Shown here: positions 33,862-42,325 of the stretch, piece after piece
How the letters are laid out: every line of letters starts with the position of its first letter
Numbering within the stretch: the first letter of the stretch is position 1
DNA from: Microbacterium sp. BH-3-3-3
GTDB lineage: Bacteria > Actinomycetota > Actinomycetes > Actinomycetales > Microbacteriaceae
Direction of reading: 5' to 3'
Length of the DNA: 64,000 bases
Assembly: GCF_007679045.1 (NCBI RefSeq)
Contig: NZ_VEFS01000001.1
Coordinates: 784,706-848,705, forward strand
Program-made: the position numbers and the translations under genes
The notes under the pieces: generated by a model
Databases searched by the model: none
Told to the model about the DNA's origin: nothing
Seen by the model: only the letters and a program-made list of their open reading frames with translations

Positions 33862-35303
33862 TGGCGCGCGGTTCCCTTCTCCCCGCCGGCCGGCAATTCG
33901 TTCTGACCTGGGGCGTACCACGCGAATACGGCGGTCTCACCGCGGCCCTGTTCCAACGCTCGCGGCTGTTCGCCGGGCTCGGCAGGACGGCGGTGCACGT
34001 CCTCACCTGCGACGATCGAGACGACCGGGTGGCGGTGACCGCCGAGCTCGCTCGTCGCGGAGCCCTCACCGACGGGGTGCGACTGACCAACCTGTGGGAT
34101 TGGCTGCGCGAGAACGATCTGCGCGGTCGGGCCGTCGGCGCGGGGGCGGGTTTCTCCCCCCTCGGAGGCGACGCGGATGCCGAGTACTCCGGCGAGACGC
34201 TCGTGCGACGGATCCGCACCGATGCCCGCGGCGCCGTCGCGCAGATCGATCACCTGCGCCCGGACGGGACCCTCGCCGCGAGCGACCGGCGGGACGTCCC
34301 GCACGCGTCCGGACGCCGGCGTCGCGTGATCGTGACGTGCGACGCCACCGGCGCGCCTCGCTCGGCGTGGCGGGGGGTGCGGGAGCTCTACGCGGCGTGG
34401 CTCGACCGGCTCACCGCCGGCGAACCCTCCTTCCTCCTCGTCGACAGCAAGGCGATGGCGCGGTTCGCGGCGGGATACCGACGACCCGGCGTCACCGTGC
34501 TGCACGTGGTGCACGGCTCGCACCTCACCGACGACGGCACCTCGATCCGCCCCTCGCGCGCGGAGGTCTTCTCCCGCCTGAGCGCGTTCGACGCCGTCGT
34601 GTTCTGCACGGCACGCCAAGCGGGCGACGTCCGACGCGAGGTGGGGGTGCTCCCCCTGTTGGCCGCTGTTCCGCATCCGGTGGCGATCCCCGAGGCCGAC
34701 CTCGTTCGGCCGCGATCGGGTGCGACGGTGATCGCTCGTCTCGAACCCATCAAGCGGGTGGAGGATGCGATCGAGGCCGTCGCGCGCGCCCGCGCCCGCC
34801 TCGACGATCTGACCCTCGACGTCTACGGCGACGGACCCGCGCGCCTCCCTCTCGAACAGCGCGCGGGCGAGGGCGTGCGCTTCCACGGCTTCCAGCCCGG
34901 GGCTCGAGACACCCTCGCGTCGACGGGGTTCCTCCTGCTGACCAGCCGCTCCGAGGCCTTCTCGCTCGTGGTCGCCGAGGCGATGGCGGCGGGCTGCCTC
35001 CCGATCGCGTACGACGTGGCGTACGGTCCCCGTGAGCTGATCGCTCACGGCAGCACGGGGTGGCTGGTGCCCCCGGGTGACGTGGACGCCCTCGCCGACG
35101 CCCTCGTCGCCGCCTCATCCCTCGACGCCGCCTCGCTGCAACGCATGCGGCGTCGTGCGCGTGATCGCGCCCGCGCCTACGACGAGAACGCGGTGCTCGC
35201 GCGCTGGGGTCTCACACTTCGGCGAGCCCGACGTCGGCACCGCGTGCGTCAGTCGACCTGGCGTGTGCGCGAAACCCTTCGGCGCCGCCTTCGGATTGGC
35301 TGA
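33861..35303 (+). CDS. GT4-type glycosyltransferase, TagE/TarM-like
   Basis: 480 aa. GT-B fold with an N-terminal acceptor domain (LTWGVPREYGGLTAALFQRSR) and a C-terminal nucleotide-sugar domain: RLEPIKRVEDAIEAV, YGDGPARL, FHGFQPGARDTLAST and SRSEAFSLVVAEAMAAGC, ending with the E-x7-E region (FSLVVAEAM). It resembles poly(glycerol-phosphate) alpha-glucosyltransferases, so teichoic-acid or surface-glycan decoration is possible. Coupled to the small gene upstream. Confidence 0.85.
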   Translation: MARGSLLPAGRQFVLTWGVPREYGGLTAALFQRSRLFAGLGRTAVHVLTCDDRDDRVAVTAELARRGALTDGVRLTNLWDWLRENDLRGRAVGAGAGFSPLGGDADAEYSGETLVRRIRTDARGAVAQIDHLRPDGTLAASDRRDVPHASGRRRRVIVTCDATGAPRSAWRGVRELYAAWLDRLTAGEPSFLLVDSKAMARFAAGYRRPGVTVLHVVHGSHLTDDGTSIRPSRAEVFSRLSAFDAVVFCTARQAGDVRREVGVLPLLAAVPHPVAIPEADLVRPRSGATVIARLEPIKRVEDAIEAVARARARLDDLTLDVYGDGPARLPLEQRAGEGVRFHGFQPGARDTLASTGFLLLTSRSEAFSLVVAEAMAAGCLPIAYDVAYGPRELIAHGSTGWLVPPGDVDALADALVAASSLDAASLQRMRRRARDRARAYDENAVLARWGLTLRRARRRHRVRQSTWRVRETLRRRLRIG

Positions 35304-35455
35304 ATTCCCGCAGCGAGGCCGGTGGCCGGGCGTACTGTTTCTGTACCCGACCCCGGCATCGCCGGCGCGGATGACGCCTCATCTCGGCGTCCGCGACGAC
35401 TCCCGCTCGTCGAGCCTGTCCCCCACCTGGCTCCGGACGGGGGTCGTCGTCCGGC

Positions 35456-35644
35456 TCAGCGGTCTTCGCCGTAGCCCTTGATGCTGCGCAGGTCGTCCTT
35501 CAGGTCCTGCTGGGCCGGGTCGTCGTCCTGCACCGCAGCGTCCGCGGCCCGCTGCTCGCGCGCGCCGTCCTTCTTCTCCTCCACACCGGCGTCGGTGGCG
35601 CCGTCCATGACGGGAGCGTCCTGGGTCTCTTCGCGATCGGTCAT
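35456..35644 (-). CDS. Small acidic hypothetical protein
   Basis: 62 aa behind a strong GAGGAGG site. Very polar, rich in Asp/Glu/Gln/Ala with no hydrophobic core, so probably disordered; it ends in the basic LRSIKGYGEDR. Sequences of this kind are seen as small unknowns in Microbacteriaceae. It sits between a glycosyltransferase and an MMPL gene and is separated from the latter by a terminator. Confidence 0.65.
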   Translation of the reverse strand: MTDREETQDAPVMDGATDAGVEEKKDGAREQRAADAAVQDDDPAQQDLKDDLRSIKGYGEDR

Positions 35645-35698
35645 CGTCGTCCTCCTCGGTACGGGTCGTGCCCGAATCCTCCCCTCCGCGCGAGAGGA

Positions 35699-35727
35699 TC
35701 GGCCGGGGCTTGCGCAGCCCCGGCCGA
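35699..35727 (-). terminator. Hairpin after the MMPL gene
   Basis: TCGGCCGGGGCT (35699-35710) pairs with AGCCCCGGCCGA (35716-35727) around a 5-nt loop, just downstream of the MMPL stop on the minus strand. Confidence 0.75.
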
Positions 35728-35733
35728 GAATGC

Positions 35734-38340
35734 TCAGACGCCGTGGTGCGACGGGTGCCGGCGCTCGAGCGCCGAGCCCTCCACGTCGACGTTCGGCACG
35801 ATGCGGTCGAGCCATTTCGGCAGCCACCACGCCGCTCCGCCGAGCACGTGCATGATGGCCGGCATCAGCAGCATGCGCACGATGAAGGCGTCGAACAGCA
35901 CGCCCAGGGCGAGCCCGAGCCCCATCGATTTGATGATGACCGAATCGGAGGCGATGAAGCCGGAGAACACCGCGATCATGATGATCGCCGCCGCGGCGAC
36001 CACGGTGCGTCCGGCCCGGAAGCCCCGCGCGACCGCGAGCCGGGGAGCGGCACCGTGCGCCCAGGCCTCGCGCATGCCGGTGGCGAGGAAGAGCTGGTAG
36101 TCCATCGCGAGCCCGAACAGGATGCCGACGAGGATCACCGGGAGGAAGCTCAGGATCGGGCCGGGGTTGTGGACTCCGAGCACCTCGCCGAGCCAGCCCC
36201 ACTGGAAGACCGCGGTCACCGCGCCGTAGGTGGCGAACAGCGACAGCACGAATCCGAGGGTGGCGATCAGCGGCACCAGCAGCGAGCGGAACACCGCCAC
36301 CATGATGAGGAACGACAGCCCGACGACGACGACGAGGTAGATGGGCAGGACGTCGGCGAGCCCCTCGGAGATGTCGATGTTGATGGCCGCGGCCCCGGCC
36401 ACCCCGAGCACGATGTCTCCATCGACCGGCGGGATGGCGCGCAGATCGCGCACGAGCCGATCGGTCGACACCGCATTGGGCCCCTCGGTGGGGATCACCT
36501 GGAAAGCGGCGAGACGGCGGTCCTCCGACACGGCGACGGGCGCCACGGCGACCACGTCGTCTTGAGCGAAGAGCTCGCGGGCGACGTCGAGCTGGATGCC
36601 CTGCACGTCGGCTTCGGCCGTGTCCGCCGGCAGCGCCGCGGTGACCAGCAGAGGAGCGTTCGCTCCGGCGCCGAACGCCTCTTCGGTCCAGGTGAAGGCC
36701 TGGTACGCCGTCGAGTCCTCCGCCTCCGAGCCGCCGTCGGGGAGTCCCAGACGCATCGACAGCGCGGGGATGGCGACCACGAGCAGGGCGAGGGTCGCGA
36801 CGAGCATCGTGACGATCGCCCGCACGGTCGACATGGGCGCGACGGGGGCGCCGGCGGTGGGGATCGAACCGGTGCGGGCGGCGCGGCGCGGGTGCTCCTC
36901 GGCATCCGTCGGGGCGACTCCCGTGCGCGCGGCGCGGCGCGGGTGTTCGGCCGCGCCGAGCGCGGCGACACGGGCGCGGGCGCGACGGCTCAGGATCCGC
37001 AGCCCCGCAAGACCCAGCAGCGCGGGGGTGAGCGAGACCGCGATGAGGACCGCGACCAGGACGCTGACCGCACCCGCGGTGCCCATCAGCCCCAGGAACG
37101 GAATGCCGGTGATGTTCAAGGCCAGCAACGCCACGATGACCGTCGTGCCGGCGAAGACCACGGCGTTGCCCGCGGTGCCGTTCGCGAGGCCGATCGACTC
37201 GACGACGCCCGCCCCCTGCAGGACCTGCCGGCGGTGCCGGTAGAGGATGAACAGCGCATAGTCGATGCCGACGGCGAGACCGAGCATGACTCCGAGGATG
37301 GGGGTGACGGATGCCATCTGCACGACACCCGAGAACGACAGGGTCGCCATGGCACCGATGGCCACACCCACGAGCGCCGTGATGATCGGGAAGGACGCCG
37401 CCAGCAGCGAGCCCAGCACGACGATCAGCACGATGGCGGCGACCGCGACACCGATCGCCTCGCCGACGCCGAGGATCTCGGGCACCCCCTGCGAGATCTC
37501 GGTGTTGAACGCGACGTCGACGCCGTCGACCGGGTCCGAGGTGAAGTGGGCGACGACCGCCTGCTTCGATTCCTCCGAGAGCTCGAGCCGGGGCTCGCTG
37601 AAGGACACGTTGACGATGGCCGTCGAGCCGTCCTCGGACACCAGTCGCACGGCATCCGCGAATCCGAGAAGCTCCGAGCCCTGGTCGAGCTGGGTCTGCT
37701 GCGCCTCGAGCTGTGCCTGCCCGTCCGTCAGCTGCGTCTGCTGGTCGCCGAGCGCAGCGCGCTGCTGGTCGAGCTGGCTCTGCTGCGCGGAGAGCGCCGA
37801 CAGCTGCGCGGCCTTCTGCGCCTCGGGCAGGGGCGCCGCCTCGAGCTGCGCACGAGCCGCGTCGAGCTGCTGCTGGCCCGCGTCGAGCTGAGCGGTGCCG
37901 GCGTCGAGCTGCTGCTGCCCCGAGGCGAGCTGCGCGCGCGCCGCGTCGAGCTGCTGAGTCCCGTCGGCGACCTGCTGCCGCTGATCGTCGAGCTGCTGCT
38001 GCGCCGAGAACGGATCGGTCACGCGCGCCACGTCGAGGAGGTCGCCCGCGGAGGCGACCAAAGCGCTGATGGCGCTCTTCTGCGCGTCGTCGAGGGCTGA
38101 CCCGTTGTCGGTGCGGAACACGACCGCTCCCGCTGCGCCGGCGAAGTCGGGCAGCTCGCCTTCGAGTTCGGCGATCACGTCTCCGGATGCCGTGCCGGGG
38201 ATGTCGAAGCTCGAGCTCAGCCCCTTGAATCCGATCAGGAAGCCGCCGACGACGACGCCGAGGATGACCACCCAGGCCACGACGACCGTCCACGCGCGCC
38301 GAGCGGCGAAGGTCCCGAGACGGTGCAGAAATTCGGCCAT
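35734..38340 (-). CDS. MMPL/RND family transporter with coiled-coil external insert
   Basis: 868 aa from ATG 38340 (GAGAGGA upstream); the frame extends further but is not protein-like. Two MMPL halves, each with one helix, an external domain, then five helices. Motifs include GVMLGLAVGIDYALFILYRHR in half 1 and GILFGLAMDYQLFLATGMREA in half 2 (the proton-relay Asp-Tyr pairs). The first external loop carries a long Gln/Leu/Asp heptad-like stretch (about residues 115-215, repeats such as QQQLDAARAQL), predicted to be a coiled coil. It is likely a lipid or hydrophobic-compound exporter, divergent from a TetR gene. Confidence 0.9.
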   Translation of the reverse strand: MAEFLHRLGTFAARRAWTVVVAWVVILGVVVGGFLIGFKGLSSSFDIPGTASGDVIAELEGELPDFAGAAGAVVFRTDNGSALDDAQKSAISALVASAGDLLDVARVTDPFSAQQQLDDQRQQVADGTQQLDAARAQLASGQQQLDAGTAQLDAGQQQLDAARAQLEAAPLPEAQKAAQLSALSAQQSQLDQQRAALGDQQTQLTDGQAQLEAQQTQLDQGSELLGFADAVRLVSEDGSTAIVNVSFSEPRLELSEESKQAVVAHFTSDPVDGVDVAFNTEISQGVPEILGVGEAIGVAVAAIVLIVVLGSLLAASFPIITALVGVAIGAMATLSFSGVVQMASVTPILGVMLGLAVGIDYALFILYRHRRQVLQGAGVVESIGLANGTAGNAVVFAGTTVIVALLALNITGIPFLGLMGTAGAVSVLVAVLIAVSLTPALLGLAGLRILSRRARARVAALGAAEHPRRAARTGVAPTDAEEHPRRAARTGSIPTAGAPVAPMSTVRAIVTMLVATLALLVVAIPALSMRLGLPDGGSEAEDSTAYQAFTWTEEAFGAGANAPLLVTAALPADTAEADVQGIQLDVARELFAQDDVVAVAPVAVSEDRRLAAFQVIPTEGPNAVSTDRLVRDLRAIPPVDGDIVLGVAGAAAINIDISEGLADVLPIYLVVVVGLSFLIMVAVFRSLLVPLIATLGFVLSLFATYGAVTAVFQWGWLGEVLGVHNPGPILSFLPVILVGILFGLAMDYQLFLATGMREAWAHGAAPRLAVARGFRAGRTVVAAAAIIMIAVFSGFIASDSVIIKSMGLGLALGVLFDAFIVRMLLMPAIMHVLGGAAWWLPKWLDRIVPNVDVEGSALERRHPSHHGV

Positions 38341-38457
38341 GCGGTGTTCCTCTCGTGCGGTGCGCACGCAGGAGCACCGTCGGCTCCGACCAGTGGGACT
38401 AAGATAACACGCACCGTCTCGTCTCGATTCGGCTCGACGTCGTCCAGAATGTGTGTC

Positions 38458-39030
38458 ATGGCACTTCCGCGCAGTGGCCCCATCCGCAGCGAAGCCGCGC
38501 GCCTGGCCATCCTCGACGCGGCCGTCGCCCTGTTCGCCGAGCGCGGCTACGACCACCTGACGATCGAGGGAATCGCCCGTCGCGCAGGCGTGGGAAAGCA
38601 GACGATCTACCGCTGGTGGCCGAGCAAGGGCGACGTGCTCGCCGAAGCGATCCTCGAGGGCCGCCTGCTCGGCCCCCAGCGCGAGATCCCCGACACCGGC
38701 GACCCGCGCGCCGACCTGGCCGCGTGGCTGATCGAGATCTTCACCCTGCGCGCGAGCGCCGACGGAGAAGGACTGCTGCGCTCCCTCGTCGCGGCCTCCG
38801 CCGGCAGCGCCGAAACCGGTCGGCGCCTGCGATCCGAGATCCTGGCCGCGCCGCTGATGGACTGCTTGTCACGAGCGATGGGCGACGCCGGGGGCCCGCG
38901 TCTCGCGGCGGCCGCCGACGCTCTCCTCGGTGCGGTGATCCTGCGCGCGCTGAGCCGTGAGCACTTCGACTCCGCCGACATGCTGGCGCTGGTCGATGTC
39001 GTCGTCGGACCGCCCCCCGCGCTGAGCTGA
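38458..39030 (+). CDS. TetR-family regulator
   Basis: 190 aa from ATG 38458. N-terminal HTH: AILDAAVALFAERGYDHLTIEGIARRAGVGKQTIYRWW, the TetR signature, with a C-terminal ligand domain of the TetR_C_11 type (LIEIFTLRASADGEGLLRSL). It is divergent from the MMPL transporter with 117 bp between, so it most likely represses that gene until a substrate binds. A TAAGAT -10-like element lies near 38400-38406. Confidence 0.88.
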   Translation: MALPRSGPIRSEAARLAILDAAVALFAERGYDHLTIEGIARRAGVGKQTIYRWWPSKGDVLAEAILEGRLLGPQREIPDTGDPRADLAAWLIEIFTLRASADGEGLLRSLVAASAGSAETGRRLRSEILAAPLMDCLSRAMGDAGGPRLAAAADALLGAVILRALSREHFDSADMLALVDVVVGPPPALS

Positions 39031-39098
39031 CTACCACGATGGGACTCTCAGCGTCCAGCCCCGCAGCGCACAGCGGCATCCCGTACAATCGCTCTCAA

Positions 39099-39195
39099 CA
39101 AGGGGAGTACTCCCACCGCGACGATCTCGTCAGTACGGACCACGCCATCGTGAGCCCGGGACGTCGGCCCTCTCGCCGGGGCGGAAGAGACCTTG
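39099..39195 (+). ncRNA. yybP-ykoY (Mn2+-sensing) riboswitch upstream of terC
   Basis: CAAGG (39099-39103), within CAAGGGGAGTACTCCC, pairs with CCTTG (39191-39195), within GGAAGAGACCTTG. This reproduces the closing P1 stem and the GGGGAGTA / AGAGACC conserved segments of the yybP-ykoY class; internal helices form from GCGGCG-rich arms. The class binds Mn2+ and commonly precedes terC-type genes. It ends 37 nt before the terC start, where the GGAGG site could be controlled. Call made by motif and context, not by a covariance search. Confidence 0.72.
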
Positions 39196-39232
39196 GTGTC
39201 TTGTCGTACACCTATTTCCCTTGGAGGTCGCC

Positions 39233-40255
39233 ATGGGCGTCACCCCCCTCATCTGGATCATCACGATCGCGGTCACGATCGCGTTCTTCGTGTTCGAGTT
39301 CTTCGCGCACGTGCGCAAGCCGCACGAGCCGACGATCGGCGAATCCGCCCGCTGGTCGGCTTTCTACATCGGGCTCGCGCTGCTGTTCGGCGTCGGCATC
39401 GGCGCCGTGTCGGGCTGGACCTACGGCGGTGAGTACTTCGCCGGGTACCTGACCGAGAAGGCGCTGTCGATCGACAACCTCTTCGTCTTCCTCATCATCA
39501 TGACCGGCTTCGCCGTGCCGAAGAAGTATCAGCAGAAGGTGCTGATGGTCGGCATCGTGATCGCGCTGATCATGCGCGGCGCGTTCATCGCCGTCGGCGC
39601 CGCCCTCATCGAGAACTTCTCGTGGATCTTCTACATCTTCGGTGCCCTGCTGCTGGTCCTGGCCTACCGCCAGGCCTTCGCCCACGGCGAGAGCGACCCG
39701 GCCAACGGCAAGTTCATGACCTTCGTCCGCCGCGTCCTCCCCGTCACCGAGGAGTACAACGAAGACAAGCTGACGGTGAAGAAGGACGGCAAGCGCTTCG
39801 TCACCCCGATGCTGCTGGTCATCATCGCGATCGGCTTCATCGACCTCGTCTTCGCCGTCGACTCGATCCCCGCGATCTACGGCCTGACGAACGAGGCGTA
39901 CATCGTCTTCACCGCCAACGCCTTCGCCCTGATGGGCCTGCGTCAGCTGTACTTCCTCATCGGCGGCCTGCTCGAGCGCCTGGTCTACCTCGCTCAGGGC
40001 CTCGCTGTCATCCTCGCCTTCATCGGCGTCAAGCTCGTGTTCCACGCCCTGCACGTCAACGAGCTGCCCTTCATCAACGGCGGCGAGCCGCTGCTGTGGG
40101 TGCCCGAGATCCCCATCTGGTTCTCGCTGTTGTTCATCGCCGCGACCGTCGCCGTCGCCACGATCGCGAGCCTGCGCAAGACCCGCAACGACGACAAGAA
40201 GAAGGAACGCGAGACCTTCGACGGCGAGAAGGTCATCCACGCCCCCGAGGACTGA
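39233..40255 (+). CDS. TerC/Alx-family integral membrane protein (metal export)
   Basis: 340 aa from ATG 39233, 6 bp after a GGAGG site; an in-frame TTG 12 bp upstream overlaps that site and is not the start. Eight or nine helices. The family signatures EKALSIDNLFVFLIIMT and FIDLVFAVDSIPAIY contain the membrane Asp residues. Members linked to the yybP-ykoY riboswitch act in Mn2+ export or metallation of secreted proteins, and that riboswitch is found just upstream. The older tellurium-resistance name is not implied. A strong terminator follows. Confidence 0.92.
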   Translation: MGVTPLIWIITIAVTIAFFVFEFFAHVRKPHEPTIGESARWSAFYIGLALLFGVGIGAVSGWTYGGEYFAGYLTEKALSIDNLFVFLIIMTGFAVPKKYQQKVLMVGIVIALIMRGAFIAVGAALIENFSWIFYIFGALLLVLAYRQAFAHGESDPANGKFMTFVRRVLPVTEEYNEDKLTVKKDGKRFVTPMLLVIIAIGFIDLVFAVDSIPAIYGLTNEAYIVFTANAFALMGLRQLYFLIGGLLERLVYLAQGLAVILAFIGVKLVFHALHVNELPFINGGEPLLWVPEIPIWFSLLFIAATVAVATIASLRKTRNDDKKKERETFDGEKVIHAPED

Positions 40256-40260
40256 CCCTT

Positions 40261-40300
40261 CGACGACGGGCCCGCGGCAGCCGCCGCGGGCCCGTCGTCG
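40261..40300 (+). terminator. Strong intrinsic terminator after terC
   Basis: A perfect 18-bp stem (40261-40278 with 40283-40300) and an AGCC loop, 6 bp after the terC stop. Confidence 0.88.
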
Positions 40301-40370
40301 TTCCCTGCCGCATCCGAGGTGTCGGCGCAACCCCGGCGATCCCCCTCGAGGTCGCACCTACCGTGGCCGC

Positions 40371-41336
40371 ATGACGCGATTCGGCTACACCCTCATGACC
40401 GAGCAGAGCGGCCCGAAGGCCCTCGTTGACTATGCCGTCGGCGCCGAACGCGCCGGCTACGACTTCCTCGTCTCCAGCGATCACTATTCGCCGTGGCTCA
40501 CCAGCCAGGGACACGCCCCGTACGCGTGGACGGTTCTCGGCGCGGTCGCGCAAGCGACCACCGATGTCGAACTCATGACCTATGTCACCTGCCCGACGAT
40601 CCGGTATCACCCGGCCGTCGTCGCTCAGAAGGCAGCCACCCTGCAGTTGCTCTCCGACGGGCGCTTCACGCTCGGCCTCGGTTCGGGTGAGAACCTGAAC
40701 GAGCACGTGGTGGGAGAGGGATGGCCCGCGGTGCACGCGCGCCAGGACATGCTCGTCGAGGCGATCGAGATCATCCGCGCCCTTCACACGGGCGACCTCG
40801 TGACGTACGACGGAGAGTACTTCCGCGTCGACTCCGCTCGCGTCTGGGACGCCCCCGAAGGCGGGGTCCCGATCGGCGTCGCGGTGTCGGGCGAGCACTC
40901 CATCAAGCGATTCGCCCCGCTGGGCGACCACCTCATCACCACCGAACCCGAAGCCGACCTCATCGCCGGCTGGGACGAGCACCACGAGGGCGAGTCCCGC
41001 AAGATCGGGCAGATCCCCATCAGTTGGGACCCGGACAAGGGAGCCGCGATCGAGCGCGCGCACGACCAGTTCCGGTGGTTCGCCGGTGGATGGGCCGTCA
41101 ACTCCGACCTGCCGACCCCGGCCGGATTCGCGGGGGCGTCGCAGTTCGTGCGCCCGGAGGACGTCGCCGATTCCATCGCGTGCGGCCCCGATCTCGACGA
41201 GCTCGCCGAGAGCGTGCGCCCGTTCATCGACGCCGGCTTCACCGACATCGCCATCGTGCAGGTCGGCGACGCGCAGCAGCAGCGGTTCGTCGACGAGGTC
41301 GCCGCTCCCCTGTTGGAGAAGCTCCGCGCCCTCTGA
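40371..41336 (+). CDS. F420-dependent LLM-class oxidoreductase (TIGR03557-like)
   Basis: 321 aa, the family's usual length. A luciferase-like TIM barrel: FGYTLMTEQSGP, FLVSSDHYSPWLTSQGHAPYAW (the active-site His-containing loop of the F420 glucose-6-phosphate dehydrogenase type), and LGLGSGENLNEHVVG. GVAVSGEHSIKRFAPLGDHLI and the DPDKG segment also match TIGR03557. It uses coenzyme F420; the substrate is unknown. It supports an actinobacterial host. Confidence 0.9.
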   Translation: MTRFGYTLMTEQSGPKALVDYAVGAERAGYDFLVSSDHYSPWLTSQGHAPYAWTVLGAVAQATTDVELMTYVTCPTIRYHPAVVAQKAATLQLLSDGRFTLGLGSGENLNEHVVGEGWPAVHARQDMLVEAIEIIRALHTGDLVTYDGEYFRVDSARVWDAPEGGVPIGVAVSGEHSIKRFAPLGDHLITTEPEADLIAGWDEHHEGESRKIGQIPISWDPDKGAAIERAHDQFRWFAGGWAVNSDLPTPAGFAGASQFVRPEDVADSIACGPDLDELAESVRPFIDAGFTDIAIVQVGDAQQQRFVDEVAAPLLEKLRAL

Positions 41337-41357
41337 TCCCCCGGATCGACCCGTCGC

Positions 41358-41383
41358 GGGGGCGCGCATCTCGTGCGTCCCCC
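41358..41383. terminator. Hairpin between convergent genes
   Basis: GGGGG...GCGCA (41358-41368) pairs with TGCGTCCCCC (41374-41383), with one bulge and a GU pair and a TCTCG loop. It lies between the LLM gene and the end of the exopolysaccharide cluster. Confidence 0.55.
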
Positions 41384-41404
41384 CGGCGGCATCCGGGATC
41401 CGCC

Positions 41405-42325
41405 TCAGCGGGTTGCGACGTATCCCGCCTCGCGCACCCACTCCTCGAGGCGCCACACCGGGAGACGGAAAACCCGTGCCACGGCGACGGGGGAATGGTT
41501 CGCCTCGGCCACCGCGGCGATCGCGAACTCGCGGAGCGAGCGGAACTCCCGACCCGCGAGCACTCCCTCGCGGAGGTCGGCGAACGTCCGCGGCTGGCGG
41601 GGCGGGGTCTGCCCCTGCACCACCAAGACGTACGGCGGCATGTGTTCGACCCCGTGGGCGGCCGCACGGCGGTGCACCGATTCCGCGGCGGACGTGGCGT
41701 TCGAGGCGATGTCCCTGCTCACGCCGGCGGGTACCCGGCTCGACACGGGGACGCTGACGGAGGCCACGGGCGGTGCCGGTACCGGCGCTACCCAGGGGGC
41801 GTCCGGGAGTGAGCCTCCCCACGTCGTCTCGGTCGGGGTCACCGCCGGTGGCGCGGGGCGTGCACCCGAGGTCGCCTCCGGCATCGTCGGTGCGGCCACC
41901 GCGGTCGTCCAGGCCGCGGGCGGAAGATCGCCTCCCCACACGACCTCGCTGGGCACGACATAGGGGCTCGGCGCCGGAGTGGCTGCAGCCTCGGGCATCC
42001 ACGGCGCGGGCGGGAGCTCGCCGCCCCAGATGACCTCGCTGGGAACGACGTAGGCGCTCGCGGGCTCGACCGGTGCAGCCGCGCGTACCGGGTCGGCGAA
42101 GAGCTCGGCGACGTCGACCTCGAAGGTCTCGGCCAGGGCGACCAGGGTCGCCAACGAGGCCGTCGTCCGACCGGCTTCGAGTGCGCGCACCCGCGACTCC
42201 GACAGCCCCGCTTCGAACGACAGGGCCGTGATCGACAGATCGCGTTCCTCGCGCATGCGGCGCACGCGGGCAGCCAAGGTGTGCAGGACTTCGTCGAGGC
42301 GATCCGCCTCCGGTGCGTCGTTCAC
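41405..42325 (-). CDS. XRE regulator with WGG repeats and a C-terminal domain shared with its neighbour
   Basis: 306 aa. An N-terminal Cro/C1 HTH (about 12-75: ITALSFEAGLSESRVRALEAGR) is followed by a Pro/Ala-rich linker holding three repeats of the form S-E-V-x-W-G-G-x-L-P-x-A-P-W (about 95-109, 125-139, 164-178). The C-terminal domain (about 247-301: RTFADLREGVLAGREF, then ARVFRLPVWRLEEWV) aligns with the tail of the upstream beta-helix membrane protein at 31 of 55 positions. Its ATG overlaps that gene's stop by 4 bp. Probably the local regulator of the polysaccharide cluster, perhaps tethered through the shared domain (inference). Confidence 0.8.
   Translation of the reverse strand: MNDAPEADRLDEVLHTLAARVRRMREERDLSITALSFEAGLSESRVRALEAGRTTASLATLVALAETFEVDVAELFADPVRAAAPVEPASAYVVPSEVIWGGELPPAPWMPEAAATPAPSPYVVPSEVVWGGDLPPAAWTTAVAAPTMPEATSGARPAPPAVTPTETTWGGSLPDAPWVAPVPAPPVASVSVPVSSRVPAGVSRDIASNATSAAESVHRRAAAHGVEHMPPYVLVVQGQTPPRQPRTFADLREGVLAGREFRSLREFAIAAVAEANHSPVAVARVFRLPVWRLEEWVREAGYVATR

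Noticed and set aside
35668..38100. 810-aa plus frame opposite the MMPL gene
   Set aside because: Composition (Glu/Arg/His/Asp-rich, no hydrophobic core) is that of an antisense shadow.
39221..39232. TTG start for TerC giving four extra residues
   Set aside because: The TTG lies inside the GGAGG ribosome site that serves ATG 39233.
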